This document shows, piece after piece, positions 28,009 to 33,394 of a DNA stretch of 33,394 nt; within the stretch, counting starts at the first letter, position 1; each line of letters begins with the position of its first letter. The notes beneath the pieces are model-generated. The model was given only the letters and a program-made list of their open reading frames with translations. It was not told the origin of the DNA and did not search any database. Position numbers and translations under genes: made by a program. The stretch is from IMG/VR virus record IMGVR_UViG_3300031977_000802, positions 1-33,394 of that record; one strand, 5' to 3'. The DNA is from a virus.

Positions 28009-31000
28009 ATGCCATTTGTACGCATTGAACATCCTTTGTTTCCTGACGGAGTTGAGGTGGAAGAAAGCCTCCTCCAAAAAGGTAACGAAGAACTATTAAA
28101 TAGAGAGTTGATTGAGCTAGGCAGTAAAATACTGCCTGATGAAGGTATTGCCGGATACGGTTATGACTTTATTCAAGGCTTAACTTCTTCTCAACGTGGT
28201 CTATCTGACTTCTTTGGTGGCGATGAAACTGAGGGAGTTAAGAAAGACATTGAAATGTTTCAGCGTATGCGTAGTGAGGGTGACAATGTCGCCTTCGGCA
28301 TGCGTATGGCAGGTGAACTCCTAGACCCTGTAACAGCCCCTGCTGCCGTTCTTAAGTTTCTTAAGGGTAAGACCATCATTACGGAGCTAATGAAGCGTGG
28401 TGCTGCTGCAGGTGGCTTCAGTGGTGTTATTCAACCAGTGTATGAAGAGTTCGGTGATAGCCGTGCACTTAACACAGGCGCAGGTGTCGTGCTTGGTGGC
28501 GGTATTGGTGCTGCTCTAGGTACAATTGCTCGTAAACTAGGCTACAAGTCTGCTGATGAAATGGCTCAGGCCATGGCGCAGATGAAGGCCGAGGAAGCTG
28601 CACGACTAGAAGAAGCAGTGCGTAAAGAAGTGGATGCACTTCAACGCATTGGTGATAACAATCGTCAGAAGGTAGCAGACAACGAAGCTGCTGCTGCACG
28701 TCAGGCTGAAGAGACTGCACGTTTAGAAGCTGAAGAAGTTGCTGCACGTACAGATGCTGAAGCACGTGCTGTCGAGGAACATAAAGCAGAACTAGCAGCT
28801 AAGATTGACGAAGTACCTGATGATGCTCCTGACTACCGTCAGCTTGATAAGAACATCAAGTCGATGGAGAATCAAGTCAAGTTCATGGAAGGCGATAAGC
28901 GTCTTGCTGATTTGAACAAACGCATTGAACGTCTACGTAACAGTAAGTTGACACCACGTCAGAAAGAAAAAGCACTTTCTCCGTTATACGAAGAACGTAA
29001 GCGTATGACTGCTATTAAGGATGAGGCGCAGAAGCTACTCGACCAGAACATTGCAGAGCGTTCACGTCTTCAGGAAGCTAATCGTGCTCGTGAAGAGCTA
29101 CGTGCTATTGAGGAAGGTAACTACACTCCTCAACTACAGCAGCGTATCAAGGTTAAGGGTGATGAGGCAGTTGTTAAACTAAATGAAGTACGTAACATGC
29201 CAGAGCCTAAAGCTCCTAAGCAAGCGCCTCAACAAGCTTCACTAGCTCAGGCAGTACAGCAAGCACAAGGTACGGCAGCAGTGCCACAGCGTGCTACGTC
29301 TGCTCCTTTACGTGGTGCTCCTGCTCCACAAGGTACAGCACCAGTACAGCAAGCACCTGTTGCGTCATCTGCAACACCTGCTGCTCCGGCTACACCTACA
29401 GCTCCTGCTCCGTATGTTGCTCCAACTACAGCACAGAAAGTAGGTAAGGCTTTTGAGAACGCACTAGGTAACATCTCTACCCGCCTTCGTGAGAAGTTTG
29501 CTCCTGTATTCCAAGAGCTACGTCGATACGAAAGCAAAGTACAGGAAGATGCTAACCGTAGAATCAGAGAGTCTAAACCATTCTTTGATGAGGTAGGTCG
29601 TCTATCACCAGAGATGCGTAGTCAGTTGAGTGGTCACTTGTTTAGTGGCGACTTTGATGAAGCATACAAGCTCATGACACCAGAGATGCGTAAGGGCTTT
29701 AACGTCATCCGTCAGGAACTTTACAAGGTACACAAAGAACTCAAGGATGTCGGTATTGACATTCCGTACATTGAGAACTACTTCCCTCGTAGAGTTAAAG
29801 ACTTAGATGGTCTACGTGCTTACCTTGGTCGTCAGCATCAGAGTGAGATGGATCGTGTCATTGCTGAGTACCGTGACAAGAATGACGTTAAGCCTAGTGA
29901 GCAGCTTGATCCTCAGATTGAAGCAGATTTGATAAACAAAGTTGTACGTAACATTCAACGTAAGCGTACAATCAAGGCAGGTCCAACAGCTAAACGTACC
30001 GTAGATAAGAAGTTTAACGCTGAGTTGCTTTCATTCTACGAAGAACCTTCTGAGTCACTAACTAAGTACTACCAGAAGATGACCGAAGACTACTACAAGA
30101 GTAAGTTCTTTGGGCGTAGTGGCGTTAAGGATACTGAAGGTAACATCGACCTAAAAGATTCTATTGGCAACACTATCAATGACATGCGCCTACAGGCTAA
30201 CGGGTTCTCTGACGCTGAAGAGCGTGAGCTACTTGAAATCCTACAGGCACGCTTCATTGAAGGTGAGAAGGCCATGAACATTGTGTTCGCTACTGGTCGT
30301 GACCTTGGCTATGTCGGTACGATTGCCAACGTAATCTCAGCCGTTACCAACCTTGGTGACATCGGTACATCAGCGGGTCTTCACGGTGTACGTAACACTG
30401 TTAGGGCAATGCTTGGTGTAGGAGGTGACAACAAGTATAACGTAGTTGACATGGGTATAGATCATACGATTGCACATGAGCTACGTGGTAACAAAGCTAC
30501 CGCTAACTTCCTTAACAAAATGTTTAAGGGATCAGGCTTCGCAGCACTTGACCGTCTAGGTAAGAACACCGTTGTTAACGCAGCAATGCGTAAGAACGAG
30601 GAACTTGCTCAGACTGACGCAGGTAAAGCTAAGCTACGTGCTAAGTGGGGTAAGGCATACGGTGATGAGATTGAAAGCTTAATCACTGACCTAGAGAACC
30701 GTAACATTACAGACAACACTAAGCTACTTGCTTTCCATGAGTTGTCTGACGTACAGCCTATCTCATTGAGTGAGATGCCTAAGTGGTACTTGGAGAATCC
30801 TAACGGACGTATCCTGTACATGCTCAAGTCTTTCACCCTCAAGCAGTATGACATCGTGCGTCGAGAGATTGTACGTGAATACGCTAAGGGTAATAAGAAG
30901 GATGCGATAGCTAAGGCAACTGCTCTAGTAGGTTATGCAACTGCAGCCAACTTGGGTACACAGGTAGTTAAGGACATGGCACAGGGTCGTGAGGTACGTC

Positions 31001-31299
31001 CTGAAGACTTGCCAAGCAAAGCTATGTGGACTCTACTTGGTATCTACGGTTTGAACAACTACATTGCAGAGCGTTACATTTCACAGGGTGATCTAGGCGG
31101 TGCGTTAGTTAACACTATCCTACCGCCAATGCCTATAGCTGATTCTATTAAGCAGGGTATCACACAAACTACGAAGATGATTGAAGACGAAGACTACAAC
31201 TACTTCAAGGCAACAAGAGCATTCCCTATCTTTGGACCTCTTGTTTACTCTTGGATGGGTGGTGGTGCTGAACGATACAATGATAGGTTGGATGACTAA
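28009..31299 (+). CDS. Large internal virion protein (T7 gp16 position)
   Basis: A 1096-residue protein, the largest here. The N-terminal ~150 residues are globular. A glycine-zipper hydrophobic segment lies near 156-172 (TGAGVVLGGGIGAALG), a long charged coiled coil near 184-400, and a Pro/Ala/Gln-rich linker near 400-476. A large C-terminal helical region follows ('YIENYFPRRVKDLDGLRAYL', 'ISLSEMPKWYLENPNGRILY' and others). It occupies the position of T7 gp16, which with the other internal proteins builds a channel across the envelope. I see no lytic transglycosylase motif at the N-terminus, unlike T7 gp16; the LysM protein and endolysin are the only wall-related proteins in the virion block. 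Confidence 0.8.
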   Translation: MPFVRIEHPLFPDGVEVEESLLQKGNEELLNRELIELGSKILPDEGIAGYGYDFIQGLTSSQRGLSDFFGGDETEGVKKDIEMFQRMRSEGDNVAFGMRMAGELLDPVTAPAAVLKFLKGKTIITELMKRGAAAGGFSGVIQPVYEEFGDSRALNTGAGVVLGGGIGAALGTIARKLGYKSADEMAQAMAQMKAEEAARLEEAVRKEVDALQRIGDNNRQKVADNEAAAARQAEETARLEAEEVAARTDAEARAVEEHKAELAAKIDEVPDDAPDYRQLDKNIKSMENQVKFMEGDKRLADLNKRIERLRNSKLTPRQKEKALSPLYEERKRMTAIKDEAQKLLDQNIAERSRLQEANRAREELRAIEEGNYTPQLQQRIKVKGDEAVVKLNEVRNMPEPKAPKQAPQQASLAQAVQQAQGTAAVPQRATSAPLRGAPAPQGTAPVQQAPVASSATPAAPATPTAPAPYVAPTTAQKVGKAFENALGNISTRLREKFAPVFQELRRYESKVQEDANRRIRESKPFFDEVGRLSPEMRSQLSGHLFSGDFDEAYKLMTPEMRKGFNVIRQELYKVHKELKDVGIDIPYIENYFPRRVKDLDGLRAYLGRQHQSEMDRVIAEYRDKNDVKPSEQLDPQIEADLINKVVRNIQRKRTIKAGPTAKRTVDKKFNAELLSFYEEPSESLTKYYQKMTEDYYKSKFFGRSGVKDTEGNIDLKDSIGNTINDMRLQANGFSDAEERELLEILQARFIEGEKAMNIVFATGRDLGYVGTIANVISAVTNLGDIGTSAGLHGVRNTVRAMLGVGGDNKYNVVDMGIDHTIAHELRGNKATANFLNKMFKGSGFAALDRLGKNTVVNAAMRKNEELAQTDAGKAKLRAKWGKAYGDEIESLITDLENRNITDNTKLLAFHELSDVQPISLSEMPKWYLENPNGRILYMLKSFTLKQYDIVRREIVREYAKGNKKDAIAKATALVGYATAANLGTQVVKDMAQGREVRPEDLPSKAMWTLLGIYGLNNYIAERYISQGDLGGALVNTILPPMPIADSIKQGITQTTKMIEDEDYNYFKATRAFPIFGPLVYSWMGGGAERYNDRLDD

Positions 31300-31592
31300 T
31301 GGCTACGAAGAAGAAGGATTCAAGACTAGAACGTGCGGGTGTGTCAGGCTATAACAAACCAAAGCGTACCCCTAACCACCCGACAAAGTCACACGTTGTT
31401 GTGGCTAAAGAGGGTGATCAAGTTAAGACTATTCGTTTCGGAGAACAAGGAGCTAAGACGGCAGGAAAGCCAAAGGCAGGAGAGTCTGAGAAGATGAAGA
31501 AAAAGCGTGCCAGTTTTAAAGCTAGACACGCTAAGAACATCAAGAAAGGCAAGATGTCTGCAGCTTACTGGGCTGACAAGGTGAAGTGGTGA
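31299..31592 (+). CDS. Small basic protein (DUF6321-like)
   Basis: A 97-residue, extremely basic protein: 'SRLERAGVSGYNKPKRTPNH', 'SHVVVAKEGDQVKTIRFGEQG' and 'RASFKARHAKNIKKGKMSAAYWADKVKW'. I recognise this from many marine phages as a conserved short family, which I believe is DUF6321; its role is unknown, with DNA binding plausible from charge. It starts on the last base of the large internal protein gene (TAATG) and closes the rightward block. Its stop is only three bases from the nrdB stop on the other strand. Confidence 0.78.
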   Translation: MATKKKDSRLERAGVSGYNKPKRTPNHPTKSHVVVAKEGDQVKTIRFGEQGAKTAGKPKAGESEKMKKKRASFKARHAKNIKKGKMSAAYWADKVKW

Positions 31593-31595
31593 GGC

Positions 31596-32546
31596 TTACC
31601 AACCCCACTCACCAGTCATTCCGTTAGCATTATAATCGGTAACAACTCCTTCAAAGAAGTTCTTGAATGAGTCACCTGAGACAATCCACTCCAACCACGG
31701 TAGTGGGTTGTCTTCAATACCCCAGTTAGGTTTCAGTCCTAGCTGAATTAATCGACGGTCAGCTACGTATCGAATGTACGTTTTAACTTCTTCCATGCTG
31801 AGACCTTCCACGTCACCAAGCTCAAATGCAAGCTCAATAACTTTATCTTCAAGTGAAACCGCATCGCGGAACATTTGGTAGATAGTTGCTTTGAACTCAT
31901 CTGTAACGATGCGTGGATGTTCTTCACAATACGTGCGGAACAGCTTCGCCATTCCTTCACAGTGCATAGTTTCATCACGAATACTCCATTCAACAATCTC
32001 GCACATGCCCTTCATCTTACCAAAGCGTTGGTAGTTCAGAAGCATAGCAAATGCAGAGAACAAGGACATACCCTCATTCATGGCTGAACGTGCAACTGCA
32101 AGAGCAAGGCCAGTACTTGTGTGTACGTCAATGTCTTGCATGAAAGAAATCTTCTCAGCCATAGCTTCATACTCAAGGAATGCACTGTACTCGGACTCAT
32201 CCAAGCCAAGCGTGTCATTGAGCAATGCGTAACTACGTTGGTGAACAAACTCCCTGTTAGCAAAGGAGCATAGCATAGCCCTGATCTCGTTGTTCTTGAA
32301 CTTGGGCATGTAGTATTCAATGTAGTTAGTACCTACTGCTACGTCAGACTGAGTGAACAGACGTAGTATCTGTGTGATGTGGTTCTTCTCAGCAGGTGAT
32401 AGCTTGTTGCTCTTCCACTGTGTCACGTCATCTTGTAGCTTAGCTTCCCATTCACCCCAGTGTACCTCTTCATGGTCGATAGCCATGTTCACAGCCCAAG
32501 GGTAGCGGAAAGGTTTGTATGTTACGTTAGGTGTTGTTAGGCTCAT
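31596..32546 (-). CDS. nrdB: Ribonucleotide reductase small subunit
   Basis: A 316-residue class I beta subunit. The di-iron ligands are all in place: D68, E99 and H102 (E-F-V-H), E158 in 'NEGMSLFSAF', E192 and H195 in 'RDETMHCEG'. Y106 stands at the radical-tyrosine position (E-x2-H-x3-Y), so a tyrosyl radical enzyme is expected. NrdB passes the radical to NrdA (cut at the left edge) for reduction of ribonucleotides to deoxynucleotides. The C-terminus ends 'YNANGMTGEWGW', which should dock on NrdA. It overlaps the upstream TTG-start gene as ATGA and converges on the virion block. Confidence 0.94.
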   Translation of the reverse strand: MSLTTPNVTYKPFRYPWAVNMAIDHEEVHWGEWEAKLQDDVTQWKSNKLSPAEKNHITQILRLFTQSDVAVGTNYIEYYMPKFKNNEIRAMLCSFANREFVHQRSYALLNDTLGLDESEYSAFLEYEAMAEKISFMQDIDVHTSTGLALAVARSAMNEGMSLFSAFAMLLNYQRFGKMKGMCEIVEWSIRDETMHCEGMAKLFRTYCEEHPRIVTDEFKATIYQMFRDAVSLEDKVIELAFELGDVEGLSMEEVKTYIRYVADRRLIQLGLKPNWGIEDNPLPWLEWIVSGDSFKNFFEGVVTDYNANGMTGEWGW

Positions 32547-32722
32547 AGGTCTTCCTCTGGTGGTTGAAGTGATACAGTGATGTTACCCTGCGCTATGTCA
32601 AGACAGGCCATGCCGTACCCTTCATCGTATCCTGCGTTGTATGCTTTAGCCCATGCGTGATAGAAAGCAAAGGCGAAGACAGCAAGGATAATAAACCCTG
32701 CTTCGTATGTCAATTCAATCAA
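32543..32722 (-). CDS. 59-residue membrane protein with a TTG start
   Basis: A TTG at 32722 opens the frame MIELTYEAGFIILAVFAFAF (TTG read as Met), with one membrane segment near residues 9-22. It is followed by 'YHAWAKAYNAGYDEGYGMAC' and an acidic tail. TTG is the best start because AAGGAGG lies seven bases upstream, and TTGA overlaps the stop of the preceding gene exactly. The stop overlaps the nrdB ATG as ATGA, so it is coupled to nrdB. The Y/G-rich 'YNAGYDEGYGMA' stretch is typical of small phage membrane proteins of unknown function. Confidence 0.65.
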   Translation of the reverse strand: MIELTYEAGFIILAVFAFAFYHAWAKAYNAGYDEGYGMACLDIAQGNITVSLQPPEEDL

Positions 32723-32937
32723 TGTAAATCCTCCTTCTTAGCGGGACGTGATGTCATCATACTGTCAGTCATTAAGTACGTAGCGTGCTGTAAGAACATG
32801 ACGTATTCGTTCATCAATGCCAGTAGATCAGCAGGGTCTTGACAATTCTCTAGCTCATCTAGGAATGTATCGCTACTGTCCTTCATACTGCCGTACAGTT
32901 CCGTTAGTACGATGTCGAAGCTAGTGTAAGAACTCAT
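32719..32937 (-). CDS. Small helical protein, function unknown
   Basis: A 72-residue acidic helical protein (MSSYTSFDIVLTELYGSMKD, then 'FLDELENCQDPADLLALMNE' and 'VMFLQHATYLMTDSMM'). The start at 32937 is supported by AAGGAAA; the longer open frame upstream lies inside the 58-codon gene. Its stop overlaps the TTG start of the next gene. The mixed helices suggest a small helical bundle. No domain is recognised. Confidence 0.6.
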   Translation of the reverse strand: MSSYTSFDIVLTELYGSMKDSSDTFLDELENCQDPADLLALMNEYVMFLQHATYLMTDSMMTSRPAKKEDLH

Positions 32938-32938
32938 C

Positions 32939-33115
32939 TTATTTCCTTCTGTGTTTGTTAATCCAGTATCCGTAACCCCATCGGTTACTAGGGTAGGTGC
33001 GTAAGCCACCAGAGTAGGGCTTAGCACGTTTATGATTCAGATGTGTAACAACGTAAGTTATCTGATACTTCTTGAAGCAGCCTTTACCCTTCAAGGACCA
33101 GTAGAACTTAGACAT
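32939..33115 (-). CDS. 58-residue basic, aromatic protein
   Basis: An ATG at 33115 opens MSKFYWSLKGKGCFKKYQIT and continues through 'VVTHLNHKRAKPYSGGLRTY' to a 'RWGYGYWINKHRRK' end. The protein is very basic and rich in Tyr and Trp, which suggests nucleic acid or ribosome binding, but no family is recognised. Its first codons overlap the last 8 bases of the upstream gene and its TAA lies one base before the next ATG, so it fits the operon chain. It occupies an otherwise empty 170 bases. Confidence 0.58.
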   Translation of the reverse strand: MSKFYWSLKGKGCFKKYQITYVVTHLNHKRAKPYSGGLRTYPSNRWGYGYWINKHRRK

Positions 33116-33296
33116 GGGTACAGTCCATCTTGTGTTGACCGTTTGGTAACTTACATTGTGGGCAGATGTCGTACAGTCTATACATACGATCTATGCCTTC
33201 TTGTATTCCTGCTTCCCAAGCCCACTTAGCCATGTACTCTGGAATCTCAGAGCCGACAGCGCCTCTTGTTCCTTTAAGCCATTCTTCAAAGGTCAT
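33108..33296 (-). CDS. Small putative zinc-binding protein
   Basis: A 62-residue protein: MTFEEWLKGTRGAVGSEIPE, an amphipathic helix 'YMAKWAWEAGIQEGIDRMYR', then C45-x2-C48 and C59/H61, which could bind zinc. The ATG at 33296 follows GGAGAAGAAGG. The N-terminal helix-turn resembles small phage proteins found near nucleotide-metabolism genes. Function is unknown. Confidence 0.6.
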   Translation of the reverse strand: MTFEEWLKGTRGAVGSEIPEYMAKWAWEAGIQEGIDRMYRLYDICPQCKLPNGQHKMDCTHV

Positions 33297-33387
33297 CCTT
33301 CTTCTCCATGTAATCCTTGAACACTTGCTCAGGCGTGACACCAGTAGCACCTGCAATGATAGACCAGAGGATGCCTTGCTGCGTCAT
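33286..33387 (-). CDS. 33-residue small protein near window edge
   Basis: An ATG at 33387 opens MTQQGILWSIIAGATGVTPE followed by a charged helix ending KKDDL. The stop overlaps the next gene's start by 11 bases. A hydrophobic stretch near residues 5-16 is followed by a 'GVTPEQVFKDYMEKK' helix, so it may be complete. Only seven bases precede the ATG inside the window, so the ribosome-binding site cannot be seen and a longer protein starting outside is possible. Confidence 0.45.
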   Translation of the reverse strand: MTQQGILWSIIAGATGVTPEQVFKDYMEKKDDL

Positions 33388-33394
33388 GATGATA

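Noticed and set aside
32719-33027. Longer 102-codon version of the 72-residue gene
   Set aside because: The upstream part lies over the 58-codon gene in another frame and lacks a ribosome-binding site, whereas the ATG at 32937 has a good one.
33000-33040. Minus-strand ACGTGCTA element resembling the -10 region of the promoter at 7238
   Set aside because: No TTGAC-like -35 is present at 16-18 bases, and the site lies within the coding sequence of the 58-residue gene.
1-33394. CRISPR array, insertion sequence, integrase or lysogeny repressor
   Set aside because: No regular direct repeats with spacers, no transposase or integrase motifs and no CI-like repressor were found. The HTH proteins are too small and too poorly defined to be called a lysogeny switch.

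Overview
This window is most of the genome of a tailed double-stranded DNA phage, best read as a lytic podovirus of a marine gammaproteobacterium. The evidence is a T7-like replication set (family A DNA polymerase, primase-helicase, gp2.5-like SSB, 5'-3' exonuclease) and a podovirus virion set (TerL, portal, scaffold, capsid, tail-tube proteins A and B, large internal virion proteins). It also carries nucleotide-metabolism genes common in marine phages: class I ribonucleotide reductase, MazG-like pyrophosphohydrolase and a calcineurin-like phosphoesterase. I see no integrase, lysogeny repressor, tRNA or phage RNA polymerase gene. The gene set recalls SIO1/VpV262-type viruses (Zobellviridae), but that placement is from memory and untested. 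Gammaproteobacterial-type boxA sequences and sigma-70-like promoters fit such a host.

Layout. (1) Positions 1-9876 are a tightly packed leftward block. Reading leftward from the centre it holds about a dozen small early genes (9.9-6.9 kb), then primase-helicase, a winged-helix-like protein, DNA polymerase, SSB, exonuclease, HNH nuclease, phosphoesterase, a DUF3310-like protein, a MazG-like enzyme and the cut-off start of nrdA. Many junctions are ATGA or TAATG overlaps. (2) Positions 9877-11149 are a gene-free, divergent control region. It contains leftward promoter candidates, an rrn-like hairpin plus boxA leader, a second boxA-like site, a rightward terminator, a pair of 23-bp palindromes, a G-quadruplex motif, a cluster of CTAGGG motifs and the rightward late promoter. 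(3) Positions 11150-31592 are the rightward virion and lysis block: putative TerS, a LysM protein, TerL, portal, scaffold and capsid; then a terminator, a fibre, a glycine-rich adhesin and accessory tail proteins; then a lysis cassette, tail-tube proteins A and B, an HxH tail protein and three internal virion proteins. Two extra promoters (15.7 and 23.6 kb) subdivide it. (4) Positions 31593-33394 are leftward again: nrdB and five small genes.

nrdA runs off the left edge, and the leftward right-hand cluster would join it if the genome were circularised or permuted. The window ends are therefore probably not the physical genome ends, and at least the rest of nrdA is missing.

Working model: host sigma-70 RNA polymerase starts leftward transcription in the 10.2-10.45 kb region. 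A Nus/boxA-type leader may keep it processive through the early and replication genes. Later, extended -10 promoters switch on the rightward virion operons. The most unusual part of the window is the 1.27-kb control region. Several of its elements (boxB-boxA-like leader, palindrome pair, G4 tract, CTAGGG cluster) are not explained by standard T7-like biology. Ten small genes of 20-59 codons, some encoding single-span membrane peptides, are also described here.
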